Source: Vespula vulgaris (Eukaryota; Arthropoda; Insecta; Hymenoptera; Vespidae). From it: a stretch of DNA of 64,000 bases. Made by a program: the position numbers and the translations under genes. The stretch is taken from positions 2,305,814 through 2,369,813 of the forward strand of contig NC_066602.1 of assembly GCF_905475345.1 (NCBI RefSeq), written 5' to 3'. Numbering within the stretch: position 1 is the first letter of the stretch; every line of letters starts with the position of its first letter. Shown piece after piece: positions 13,034 through 25,378 of this stretch. Below the pieces are notes generated by a model. It ran no database searches, had not been told where the DNA came from, and worked only from the letters and a program-made list of their open reading frames with translations.

Positions 13034-13985
13034 AATCTCTCTTTCTCTCTTGGTGGTCCTTTAATCTCGATTATTAATTTTATCCTTGAAATTTTTCTAT
13101 TATTATATCACTGCCAATATTGATATACCATAAACTTTATACGTACACATACACGCGTACCCATATGTACGTATACGAAGGATTCATAAGCTCCAACGTT
13201 TGACCAATTAGATCGGGAAGCAGCAGGTAGTAGAGGCTAGAAATGGTGGAGAAGGCACCTGCCACTATTACCGGTAATGTAATTCTCCACCATCTTGCGT
13301 TTGAATTTCCGCGTAAGCTACGGAGCAATTACCATAAACTAAGTAGACGATGTTCGGTTGAATAATTGTTCGGAAACGTGTGGCTCTAAGTGAATTTTCG
13401 CGATGCATAGCTACATACATACGTTTATGTGTAGACTAATCGTAAGAAGAAACAATTCGTTCAACGAAATGGTTATCTTTGAAATCGATTAAAAACAGAA
13501 AGTTTCCATGTAACACGTAACAACGTATAAACGTAACGAATGACATTGTACATTTGTACCTGTACATTGTAAATAACAATAATCCGTATTATCACAAATA
13601 CTCTCTCTTTCTCTCTCTCTCTCTCTCTCCTTCTGTTTTTTTTTTTAAATGACACAATGAGATGATAAAATTTATGGGAGAATGCGTAACTATTCCTGCC
13701 ATTCGTACCAACTAACTTTAAGTAGATTAATTCGTACTGCCAGAAACACCTAGACGGATTTAACTCTGGAATGCGAAAATTCCGTGAGATCCTTACTTTC
13801 GTTCGAATCTCTCTCTCTCTCTCCCTCGTATTATCTGACTCTTATCCTTAATCATAGCAAACCCAGCCCTTATATGAGTAACTATGTGCCTACCTAGCTT
13901 ATACAAGTTTTCCTGCTCGAAGGCACTACGAATATAGAATCTATCCCTCTCTCTTTCTTTCTCTCTCTCTCTCTTGCTGTCACAG

Positions 13986-14180
13986 GACCATTTGAATGAC
14001 GATAGCTCTTTGCCAAAGAATAATGGAATTACCGTAGTAATCGCGATAACTTTCCGGTTTCGAGGGTGCTCTATAACATCGACTATAATACTGTTCTCGT
14101 CGAGTATAACTATTCGTACTTTGCGTCGAAGCCCCAGCAAAGCTTTCGGCCATAACCTGGGACAGTTTCTGTTCTATCCA
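13986..14180 (+). other. Weak candidate exon after a TC tract
   Basis: A TC-rich tract ends in TTGCTGTCACAG at 13985, an acceptor-like site. About 190 bp of less AT-rich, non-repetitive sequence follows and is open on + (DHLNDDSSLPKNNGITVVIA...). It is also open on - (VRIVILDENSIIVDVIEHPR...). Being open on both strands without a recognised family makes coding uncertain. It may be a leader exon, conserved regulatory DNA or chance. Confidence 0.15.
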
Positions 14181-15531
14181 ACTTCCCTCCCTCCCTCCCT
14201 CCCTCCCTCTCTCGTTCCCTCCTTCTTTCCCTACTACCCTACCACCCTCTCACTCTCCTTCTCTCTCTCTCTCTCTCTCTCATTCTTTTTCTTTCTCTCT
14301 CTCAGCATGGAAAAGTTACTCAGAGATAGAGAGAAAGGTGAAAGTGCAGGCAGTAATTCGAAAGCGGATTATATAACTGAAAATCCGGGTGCATTCGTGC
14401 TGAATACTTCGTCGTTCACTATATATATATATATATATATATATGTTCCTTCTTTTTCGGTAAATCGGTCGGACGGTATTGGTGAACGTCCAACGATGAT
14501 ATTGGCGACTGTCTACCCTTCCATACTTCGGATAACCGGCATACTATAGGAAGGTTAGATAACAAAACGAATAAGATTTTCACTATAAGCTTTTTATAAA
14601 GAAAGAATATTCTTTAACGTGAAATCTTTCTTACACGATTTAAACGTTTCTTTCTTACGACTTATTTAATAAACATAAAATCTAATAGAACGTGATTCGT
14701 GGCTCTTAACTTAATGAATGAATTATTAGAACTATGTAAAGTATTAGAAACTTGATAAACTGGATTATTTTTTCTTTTGGAAAATTTCTTACGTGAATTT
14801 TTACTAATAATATAATATTCTATAATTATAAAGTATATATGACAAAGAAAATAAAGAGAGAGAGAGAGAGAGAGAGAAAATGAAAAAGAAGAAAGAATAT
14901 TCATAACTCGCCATAGACCAAAATATTTTTCTATATATCGTAGAGAGAGAGAAAGATGATACGGTCAACGACCCCGTGATAAAATATTTCACTATTGCCT
15001 ATCCCCTCCCCCCTCGGCACAATACATTTTCCTACCCTCATAGATCAAAAAGGGTCGGGCTTACGAGCGCTACGTAACATGCGTATTCTGATCTCTGAAA
15101 TAACGAGATCGTAAGAAACTCTGACAATAACGAGAGATCCAACCAGTATATCAATCGTAAGTTTTCGTTATATATTCGGCTCCTAAAATATTTTCTTTTT
15201 TTTTTCTTTTTCTTGATCGACAAGTTCTTTCCCTTTTTTTTTCTTTTTCCTTATGCCTCCTAGTATATAACACGTATAGCGTGTAACTCGCATATTTTCT
15301 ATCGAAAAAAAAAAAGAGAGAGAGAGAGAGAAGAAAAAAAAATCATTCAGAAAACAATCGTTTGATTTTATTATCGATAAGAAGATATCATTAATAATAA
15401 GAAAAATATATGTTTTGTTTATGTACGGGATAACGAACCACAAATATTCCTTTATCGTTCGACCCATTCATATTTTACATTTAATACGAAGAATTAATTA
15501 AGAATGAAAATTGAATAAAAGAGAAATAGAG

Positions 15532-15534
<3 letters not shown>

Positions 15535-15576
<42 letters not shown>
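15535..15576. repeat. (GA)n microsatellite
   Basis: About 20 GA units. Confidence 0.9.
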
Positions 15577-15579
<3 letters not shown>

Positions 15580-16498
15580 AGGGAGAGAAAATCAAAGGAT
15601 GGTGTTAGGGAAAAAGAAATAGCTGGAGCTATTTCTCTCTCTCTCTCTCTCTCTTTCTCTTTCTCTGTGTGTGTCTCTGTCTGACTACGTATTTACTTAC
15701 GTACATTTCGGAGATAAAGAGAATCCTAAAGAGCGACTACTTCAAGTTAGTCGATTTTCTAAAGCATTCCCCCTCTCTATAGCTGGCAAAGCTAGGCTCT
15801 TTGATTCACAGTGATCCAAATTGAAAGGAAAAAGGAAAAAGAAGAAAAAAGAGGATAGAGCAAAAAAAAAACGAAAGAGAAAAAGAGAGAGAGAGAGAGA
15901 GAGAAAATCGAGTGAACAGAATGACTTGAATTTCAAACGTTTCAGAGAGCATGCGTCCCTCTTTTGAAATATGAAGAGAATGTCCCGAAGTTATAAGGGC
16001 GTGGCAGGTGTGTGTATATATATATATACATACATATATGAGTAGGTGTGTGCGCGTGCTGGCAGTACCTTCGACCTTCGAACTTCTCTCGTGTGCATCG
16101 CTTAGAGGAATGTTAAATCCACTGCCGGCGAGGATGGCCTTATCTCCTGAGCTATCCCGAAGACATACCACCGACTGAACGTATCTCTTTCTCTTCGTCT
16201 ACATACATAGAGAATAAAGTCTCTCTGTACGTGTATGTATGTGAGAGATGCCTAGGTATGGACCAAAGAAAGCTAGAAACGGGAAACGATTACCTTTCTA
16301 ACGGGAAAGAGAATGAAAACCAGGGAAAGAAAGAGAACGGAGCTACCAACATCCGTTTTCCGTGACAAAGAACTTTCAACATTGCAAATCAATCGTCTCT
16401 TTTACAAATTATCTTTCTCTGTCTCTCTCTTTCTCTTTCTTTTTATATTTATATATATATATAGGTATATTTCTGTCTCTCTTTGTCTGTTTCTTTCT

Positions 16499-16531
<33 letters not shown>

Positions 16532-16697
16532 TCGCACCATGAAATTCACACCAGAAACTTTCTCTATTCATCAAGCCGTTAAAGTTGTTCATCACTTTCC
16601 GCTTGAAGCGTGTGTGACTTCAATGACAAGTATGAACTAGAGAAAATATGAACTACAACAAGGCGCAATATCTCAAAATCCAGTTTAAAAAAATATT

Positions 16698-16731
<34 letters not shown>

Positions 16732-17017
16732 AGGAAATATTATTGTTTTAATTAATAAGAAATATAAATAAATTAAAGGAAGTCGTAGAGTTTATATAAG
16801 AAATTATCTTAAAATTCTATCTTAGAATATCCATCAGAATATAATCAACGATATAAAATTTAAGTAATTTAATATTTAGTTAGAGATTAGATTAAAAAGT
16901 CTTTGAAAACGAATTAAAATGTGTATCCATTCCGTTCGTTAGAAGTTGCATTGTATGATTTAAATATAGATTTCGATATATCTTAAATAGTATTCGGCCC
17001 GGGTCTCATCACGTGGA

Positions 17018-17023
17018 GATTGC
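17018..17023. promoter_or_regulatory. E-box CACGTG
   Basis: CACGTG lies in a GC-richer, non-repetitive patch (about 16995-17060: CCCGGGTCTCATCACGTGG). A single hexamer is weak evidence of function. Confidence 0.2.
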
Positions 17024-17664
17024 TGCATTTCAAGAGTCATGCAGGCTAACTCTAAAATTCGCGTTTCCATGGTGATCTAGTAATCGAATTTTCGAGCAAA
17101 TAAAACCAAGTCTACGATAGGGACCTTTAATCATATCTGCGAACACCATCGCGAATATCTTCTTGTTCATACTTTATTAAAACTCGTCAATATCGATTCT
17201 TTACCATTCTTTTCGCGCGAGTAATATATTCCAAAATGCATCGAAATATTCCAAAATTTGTAAATAATCATAAACGAAATTTTTAATAATTTATCATTAT
17301 TCGATATAATAACAATAATTTATTAAACTTTGAACGAGAAGACTCTATCCTGATTTAATAAATATATCGAAAAATAAGAGATCGTTTACGAGTAAATCTC
17401 CAAAACAAATTTACTCGTGATCGCTCGTAGTTCTTTTATCAATTAATTACGATCGATCATTTCTACCGATTCGTATCTTTCCTCCTCGTTATGATTGAGT
17501 GATTGAAAAGGACTTAAAAATTCACTTACTATTTAAGAAGTTCTGCGATGGTTCCAAAACACTCGTTCGCCATTTTGATCGAAATAGAGGCTGGCTGATT
17601 CGGATAGTTGGTTGAAAATGAAGTAGGTCAACGTCGACGTTGGTTGAGATTCTCTTCAGTGATT

Positions 17665-17890
17665 CACTGACTCTAATTTATAATAGTTATTTATTATAAC
17701 GAACGGTCACTGACTCTATTTCACGAAACTCTATTGTCTTTTATAAATACAGTCTGTGCGACTGTTAAAAAAGCAAAAAAACTTTTGCGAAGCAACACTG
17801 ACTCTAACGACCGAACTGTATTACACGAGGTCGATGTAAAAACACTTGTTGTTTAAATTGCGAAACACGAATGAATTAACACTGCTTCTA
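17665..17890 (+). repeat. Spaced CACTGACTCTA repeats
   Basis: CACTGACTCTA occurs exactly at 17665, 17708 and 17796, and as CACTGCTTCTA at 17880. The spacings of 43, 88 and 84 bp are close to multiples of 43-44. Intervening sequence is only weakly similar. It could be an old minisatellite or a cluster of protein-binding sites. Confidence 0.45.
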
Positions 17891-18090
17891 TTTCGCGATA
17901 TTTTTATTTTTATTATAGCGATAGAAATTCTCGATTTTAATCATTGCTTCTCTACTCTGCTCTCGATTGCAATGACGTTTTGAAACGGAGAAACAAAAAC
18001 AAAATTATTTTTATCGTCGTATACATTTAAAAACTATATATATATATATACGTATTATTATACGAAGAAACGTGTGATAAAAAAGTATAC

Positions 18091-18300
18091 TTATTTCAAA
18101 TTTTCATTGATACTCCAAGTAAAAATGTTCTGAGAGAGCTTCGATGTGTACTTGTCGAAGTACAAAGGGAAACTGATACTGTAACCATCAAAGTCAGTCA
18201 AAAGGTTGTTTTTGTTGATATTACGCGTAGCCAACGCGACCGCCAGTTCGAAATTTAAATCCAAAAGAAAATAAATATTGATTATTTCAATGTTTAACAC
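18091..18300 (-). pseudogene. Minus-strand open reading in the first array unit (possible gene-family remnant)
   Basis: The first unit of the array is open on - for about 69 codons and includes FELAVALATRNINKNNLLTD, then FDGYSISFPLYFDKYTSK. The same reading can be followed in other units, for example VNKNK...DF in units 2 and 3 and VNENKRSIGFDYYRISFLLH in unit 4. Elsewhere it is interrupted by stops (usually TAA where unit 1 has TAC) or by a one-base deletion (unit 3). I do not recognise the family. It could be remains of a duplicated exon, or a satellite that happens to be open once. Confidence 0.25.
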
Positions 18301-19900
18301 GAATCTTTCGAGTTGCGTAATGTTTAATGAAATTTACTATTGTTTAAATATTACGTTCATTTAATTACGCGTACTTTTAGATCGTTTAAATAAATCAAAA
18401 CTTACGAGAAAAAGTATTAATTTCGAAATTGTCACGTTTGTTCAAAGAGAGAGAGAGAACTTCGATGTTTATTCATCCGTATACGAAGGAAAACTGTTTC
18501 GATAGCAGACAAAATCAATTGAAAATTTGTTTTTGTTGACGTAACCTGGAAACTATCAGGCGTTCAAAATTTCTATTCTATTTAGATATTAATTTAATTC
18601 TATTTTTAATTGTATTTAACCCGTTATTCGTGCTACAAAATATTTGAACGAACGTGTTGTTGTTTAAATATTATTTTCTTATATTTCCCGTACATATATT
18701 TCGATTTGTTTAAATAATTTTTAAATATTTGAAAATATGACTCGTTTCAACTTACTCGTTAGAAAAGAAAGAGAGAGAGAGAGAGAGCTTCGGTGTTTAC
18801 TCGACGAAGTAAAAAAGAAAACTGTTTCAATACAGTCAAAATCGATAAGAAATTTGTTTTTGTTGACGTAACCTGGAAACTATCACGCATCTTCTATTTC
18901 CATATTAATTTAATTCTATTTTGTATTTAACGCGTGTTTCGAGAGTTACGGAATGTTTAAACAAATGAATTTTTGTTTAAATATCAATATATTATAGTCT
19001 GCGCGTTGTAAATTGTTTAAACAATTATACTATTGTCGAAACTGTAAATAATTTAAGCCGATTCCGATATCAACGCTTATCGGAAGGTTAATTTTTTATT
19101 ATTTCGTATTTTACGCGTGTTACGTAGCATGAAATGTTTAAACAAATCAACTGTTGTTTAAATATTAATCCGTTGTACTCCGTACGCATTATGCATTGTT
19201 TAAATAGCTATGAAATTATTGATAGTATAAATTATTCAAGCTTACTCGTTTGGAAAGAGAGTGCTTGGATGTTTACTCGTCGAAATGTAAAAGAAAACTG
19301 ATTCGATAATAATCAAAGCCAATCGAGCGTTTGTTTTCATTGACATTACATACGGGCAACAACCTCGTGTTTGAGATTTAATTGTAATGAAATATTGAAT
19401 TATGATTGTTTTATATTTAACGTGTCTTATTAGATATGTAATGTTTATGAAAATACATTATTGTTTAAGTATTATTTGATTATCGTACAACGTAAAATAT
19501 TGGAAAATATAAATTATATTTAAATTATTATATTATGATTAATGTAATAATGACATTATTTATTAATTTGTAATATAATTAAATTAATTATATTATAAAT
19601 TGACCTTATTTTTAACAGTAGCTAGACATTGTTTAAATAAATTAAAATGATACGAATTAAATTATATATATATATATATATATTACATAAATAATTATAA
19701 AATTACATAATTATTTAAAGAATAAAATAATTTAAATATAGACGATTTAAATTTTCTCCATACGAAAGAATAAAGTTTACTCGACGTTTACTCGTCGAAT
19801 TTCAAGAGAATACTAACTCTACAACTATCGAAGTAATCGATGCAAATCGTTTTATCAATTTTCTTTGTTAAACTATAAAATTTCTATCTAACGATCGCAC
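18130..19900. repeat. Degenerate tandem array, unit about 320 bp, about five copies
   Basis: The same block recurs at about 18139, 18460, 18788, 19264 and 19781. On + it starts CTTCGATGTTTACTCGTCGA, continues AAAGAAAACTG and TTTGTTTTTGTTGACGTAAC, and in copies 2 and 3 reads CCTGGAAACTATCA. Between these blocks a second motif recurs (ATGTTTAAACAAAT...TTGTTTAAATATTA with CGCG/GCGT words) at about 18310, 18630, 18950, 19130 and 19440. The first two start-to-start spacings are 321 and 328 bp. The later ones are longer because of an extra copy of the second motif and an AT-rich insert (19440-19700). Copies 2 and 3 are the most alike. Confidence 0.7.
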
Positions 19901-20448
19901 GTACGATTTATTTCAAATGAAATCATTAAACATCACTCAAACAATTGTACGATTGATTCAAATATTCATTATAATTCTATTTCCAAGTATAAAACATCAC
20001 GCATTTGTTCAAATGAATGAATTAAATGAATCAAACGAAATGAAAAGATCGTACAATATTATTTGTTTCATCGAACAATAATACCAAAACGATTTTTAAT
20101 TCCAATCAAACTAAAACCTCTTCAAAAATATCAAAAAAATAAAAAAATAAAAAAAAAAGTAATGATCTTCGTTAAACCCATTCTTCGTCTTTTAAAATAG
20201 ACATCGTCCATGTCAAAATTGTTGAAGGATTACATGCTTAATACGTTGCTTTCGCTAAATCATTATAAAACCAAGAGTGATGAATAGTCTTTATAACAGA
20301 GAGAAATTCTTACGCAAAACTGCATTATATATAACACAGTATATGGATCGTGCTTTCCTTTATGATTTATCCAGAGAATACATCCCTGAGAGTATCTCAA
20401 CGATATTCATCAAAGAATGTAATGTTTTAACCTGAGGATTATACTTTT

Positions 20449-20452
<4 letters not shown>

Positions 20453-20520
<68 letters not shown>
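20453..20520. repeat. Long (TC)n microsatellite
   Basis: About 34 uninterrupted TC units, among the longest pure tracts in the window. Confidence 0.95.
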
Positions 20521-20527
<7 letters not shown>

Positions 20528-21119
20528 CTCTCTGTATATATGTTTCTCTGTGTTTCTATTCGAAACGAAAGATCATTTCCTTGCCAGCTCTTTTTCTATC
20601 TTACATAAACGTAAACGACGAATTGAGAAATGTTTTCTATAAATGGAACTTCTCTTTTCAAAGATCTCAAAGAGGATACGAAACAGAAAAGAAAAGAAAA
20701 GAAAATCGTTGATTTAGTATGAAAATAAAACGGAGTAATCTCTGGAGGAGTTATCTCTTGTCGATACTAATCGGATGATAAAAAGAAAAAGAGAAAGAAA
20801 GAGAGAGAGAGAGAGAAAGAAAGGCGATTAATTTCCTTACATACTAGAACAACAGCCATTTTTAAGCTAGAATCATTAGCTTGGATAGATAAATAGATAG
20901 ATAGAGAAAGAAAGATAGATAGATAGATAAATAAAGAGAGAGAGAGAGAGAGAGAGAAATAGGTAGAAAGAGTCATGGTTAGCATCTAGAATGAAAATAC
21001 GAGTACCCGAAATTATGGTCTCTACTAAATGAGTCTGAAATTTCAAGGAAGATAGAATAAGAGAGAAAGAGCTGAGCTTATGGGAGAGTGCATTAGAGAA
21101 AGAGAGATGATTTGTTCTA

Positions 21120-21120
<1 letters not shown>

Positions 21121-21180
<60 letters not shown>

Positions 21181-21201
21181 TCTCCCTCTCTCTCTCTCTC
21201 T
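21121..21201. repeat. (CT)n microsatellite with CCCTCT variants
   Basis: About 80 bp of CT with two CCCTCT breaks. It produces Arg-Glu repeat frames on the minus strand. Confidence 0.9.
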
Positions 21202-21570
21202 CTTTTTCTCTTTTTCTTTCTCTTTCCGCATGTAATACTAGTAAGAGTAATATAAAGTCTGCGAGTTGAATACGTTGTGGTACGTAATAAAGATAGTACG
21301 GTTGCACGCGTTACTTCTAATATTATATTCTTTCACTCTTTATATCGATTATCGTCGTCATCGTCATCGTCGTCATCGTTCAATGTGTTCCACAAAATCC
21401 TAGAACGGAAAAGGGCTAGGGATCTTTACGAAAACGAGGTTAACTCGTCGAATCTAACCGGGATTCGAAAAATCAAAAACGATTGGCTCGAACGTTAGAC
21501 GGGTTAGTTGTGTTCGAACCATCGACTTATTCGAAGCGAGACGAGAAACTTATTTAATCTAAAACCTCTC

Positions 21571-21572
21571 TA

Positions 21573-21613
<41 letters not shown>
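21571..21613. repeat. (TATC)n microsatellite
   Basis: About ten TATC units. Confidence 0.9.
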
Positions 21614-21614
<1 letters not shown>

Positions 21615-21934
21615 ATTTACTCACTCACTCATTCACTTTGACTATACAAGTGCATCGATTTCACGTTCAACAAGCAAACTATAATTTCGAGGAATAATCC
21701 AGCCAAGACCAATTTACGTACGTACCATAAATTTTCTTCTAACGTTCAGATAACAAAGTTCGAGAGTTCGAGGCAACGCGAGGGATTAAGAGTCAACCTC
21801 GTCGTTTCTCGATTGGAGAATTAAATGACATTCCCGTCTCTTGTCAAACTACTCCAAGTTTTCTCGCGACGACGATTTCAAAGTGACGATTTAATGCCTT
21901 GTATATTTAAGAGATTGCTTTTAAAAGAGAAAAC

Positions 21935-22037
<103 letters not shown>

Positions 22038-22259
22038 CTTTATCTCTCTGTCTCTATTTCTTTCTCTCTCCTTCTTTAAAGTTCTTTCTACTTTCTTAGC
22101 GATAGTCACGCTTCTTCTTAAACTTTCGAGAAACACAATTTTCAATTGGAAAAATAGAAAGAGAGAGAGAAAGAGAGAGAGAAATGAAGAGATAGAAAAA
22201 GCAAAAAAAAAAAGAAAAAAATAAAGAATTCTTTAAACTGCTTATCTCTATCTCTTTCT

Positions 22260-22263
<4 letters not shown>

Positions 22264-22315
<52 letters not shown>
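22264..22315. repeat. (CT)n microsatellite
   Basis: About 26 CT units. Confidence 0.95.
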
Positions 22316-22321
<6 letters not shown>

Positions 22322-23440
22322 TTTTCTCTTTGTCTCGCGTTTTTTTTCGATTTCAGAAGTAAAAATACGAGAGCGAAAAGTTTACATAGAAAAACGAACG
22401 ACACGTGAAACTATGAGAAATTTCATTGTAAATAAAGCGATATCCAGCGAGAATAAAATCATATCCTTGCCGGCGTTTCTTTTCTTTCCTGTGCACGTCG
22501 GTGTTTCGTCCTTTAAATTCAAATCAGTTCGTTTTCTGTCTAGCTACTTCTTTCCTTTCTTTTGTCTTTGGATATAGCAGGGAAACTCCTACGATAAATG
22601 TAAAAGTAAAACTTGCCGAAACTCGTGCTTCCAAAGAATCGAATCATAATTTAAACATCTCGAAAAGGGTGCCTTCGTAAGGTTGCTTGAAAATTTTCGG
22701 TACGGTGATCGTTTACAACCCTTCGATATATAATGTATATACATATATACATACATATATATATATATGTATATATATATTTACTTTAAGTTCGAGTGGC
22801 GGCAAACGATCGTAAAGAAAATGAGAATTCAGGGATCGGATCGCGAGATTACCTTTGAAAAATTCAAACGATAACGAGGAGAATCGTCTCTCGTTGTGAC
22901 ATTTTAACCGAATCTACATTTTAAATTTTACCTCGAATCTTTGACTACTTCTTTCGTTTTAACCACCGAAGGATTTTAACATTTTAACATTCGTTCAATT
23001 CTCAACAACGAACCAACCAATTCTCCCTTCGCAATTTCTTTCGTCAACTTTTAATTTTTCTCCTTTCTTTTCTTTGTTGATCTAACACACACAAACACAC
23101 ACACATATATATTTATCTCAGTCCTTTGATAATAGATGCAAGTTTTTGGAATGTACCGATTCGTAAGAGAAATCTGAAATAAGTGAAATTAATTCTTAGT
23201 ACGAAGTAGATTTCGGAAATTATGAGAATTCCTTTCTTCCTTTAATCGCACAAAAGTTATTCTCTCTCTCTCTTTCTCTTTCTGTCTCGCACGTCGCTAA
23301 AGTTTTTGAAAAGAAGTTACTAGAGCGTAAAAACGACACGTAAGTTCCTAGTCCCTGATCCTTATTCACAAAGGAATTCTTACCTCTAATTTATGATGTG
23401 CTATAAACACGAATAATTCACACGTATCGATTAAAAAAAA

Positions 23441-23472
<32 letters not shown>

Positions 23473-23900
23473 AATTAAAAGAAATATCTTGCGCATCTGA
23501 TATTAAGTATGATACAAATGAATATACATGAATACAAATATAGCGTATGAACGTAAAATACAAATGAACATAAAAACGAATAAAAAAGTGAATATAAATG
23601 AATAATATAAACGAATAAAATAATATGAATATGAATATAAACGAAATATAAATTGATAATTATTTAATAATGAATTACTGATAATTGTATTTATAATAAA
23701 AATTGATCTACGATCGATCGATCATCTTAAATATGAATTATTTGATTAACAAAACTAATCTACTAGCGTATATCGTTTATCTATATTACCAAAGGGTAAT
23801 AAATTTCAAAGATACTCCAACTTGAAAGTTCTATTCGAAGGGCAACGATCCTTCACAGGTGGATACTTGCTAACTTTTCGGCACCATATTCCCAACATAC

Positions 23901-24170
23901 GTGTTCTTTCCTTTGAAAGGATCTCTCTCGTCGAATAAGCTAAGCCACCAGCAAACACCAAGTAACAGCAGTAGCACCAGCAGCACCAGCACTAGCAGCA
24001 CCACTAGCAGCAATAGCAGCAGCATCTCCACCCTCAACTGTTCCCAGAACACGACTTTGAGGCACTTAAAAAGTTTCATGACCAGTTTTGATTTATCTGT
24101 TGCTGCGGTTGAACTCTCTCAGGACTTGCTGCAAGTTTTCGTGGAAATAAAGAAAAAGTATATCCTTTCT
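23901..24170 (+). other. Candidate Ser/Thr-rich coding segment or imperfect AGC repeat
   Basis: An imperfect AGC/ACC trinucleotide tract (about 23955-24025) is open on + as Ser/Thr/Asn (SSSTSSTSTSSTTSSNSSSI). It is followed by a non-repetitive piece, NCSQNTTLRHLKSFMTSFDL, then SVAAVELSQDLLQVFVEIKK. The minus strand is also open here as a Leu-rich stretch (23870-24079), which is the expected shadow of an AGC repeat. No clear acceptor or known family was seen. It could be a low-complexity exon or simply a decayed microsatellite. Confidence 0.2.
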
Positions 24171-24309
24171 TATCCTCTTCTTGATCTACGATCCTTCTCG
24201 CACGACTATTCCTTCTTACTCTTTCTTTTTATCTTTTGTTCTTTCTTTTTGAAAAAAAAAAAAATCAGTTCGTTACACATCCACCTGATCGTATTCATGC
24301 ATTAGCTCT

Positions 24310-24895
24310 AAAACAATTCTCTTTTCTCTTGACATTTATTTTCTCTCATTCTCATTCTCTTTCTCTTTCTCTTTCTCTCTGCATCTATTTATTTGTAATT
24401 TTTTTCTACCGTACAACTCGGAGAAGAAGAAAAAGAAAGAGAGAGAGAGAGAGAGCACAAGTAGTATAGTTGGCCAGAGTATACGTTGAAACTCGAGGTA
24501 AACGTAAGCAGAAAATGTAGGTAGGAAAAAGTCGCTCGGTCTCCGAGCAACGAGCCGTAGAAACTTCGTTTAGGACCAATAAGAATTCACGGAAGGCGGT
24601 TTTCCGTAGTTCGAAAGAGTTTCGAGAAGAGGACGAAAAAGAGAGAGAGAGAGAGGGATGGTTTACTCGAAGTAAGAGTAGGGAAGTTTCGTAAAGATGC
24701 GAAGCAGGCAAGGAGGCAGGCAACCTGCTAGCGAAAGAAAGCTGAACAAACAATTTGCATGAAAGTAAAGAGAATTCTTAGAGGGTAGAGAAATCATAAT
24801 TTAGCAGAGAAATCAAATTTATCGATCTTATAATAAAAATCTAAGTGAATGATATTTTCTTCTTTATCTTCTTTTTCTTCTTATTCTTATTATTA

Positions 24896-24959
<64 letters not shown>

Positions 24960-25344
24960 GATCATCATCATTATAATTTTCTAACGTTTCAATCTTATTT
25001 ATATTCGAATTCGTTGTTGTATATTTTATTAAGTCATTTAAACAAAAAGTGATTGAACGTAGAACGACGAGAAAGAGAATTGCAATTTGTTATATACTAA
25101 ATTATAAAAGTTTTCCTTTTGGTTTCCACCAAGGGATTTGCTAGGTAACGTACACGGAGAATTACTAGTCTAGTATAGTGTCAGATTCTCGTATGCAGTC
25201 TCTCAGGTGGTACGCAGGAGCAATCAACGAAGTTCCCTAAGAGTTTACGATATATCTTGTTGTTGGTAATGATCAATCATAAGGGATGGAAAGGAACGAA
25301 ATTTAATCAGGAATAGTGGTGCGTCTTCGTAAAATAAAATCAAC

Positions 25345-25378
<34 letters not shown>

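Larger units (their letters stand above)
11776..16800. other. Gene-free stretch rich in TC/GA tracts
   Basis: Contains many TC/GA tracts (12.0, 12.74, 13.0, 13.6, 13.8, 14.26, 14.85, 15.6, 15.88 and 16.5 kb), a CCCT run at 14.19 kb, and two less repetitive patches open on the minus strand (13.14-13.33 and 16.05-16.17 kb) that I could not assign. Confidence 0.5.

Noticed and set aside
13137..13328. Minus-strand frame with a hydrophobic stretch (ITLPVIVAGAFSTISSLYYL)
   Set aside because: Looks membrane-like but is short, has no splice support or known family, and ends in a TACG-type repeat.
15806..16171. 121-codon minus-strand frame beginning MVCLRDSSGDKAIL
   Set aside because: The first 45 residues are non-repetitive but unrecognised. 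The rest is TA and GA/TC repeat. Not enough to call a gene.
21514..21530. GTGTTCGAACCATCGAC as a tRNA T-arm
   Set aside because: No acceptor stem or anticodon arm could be fitted around it.
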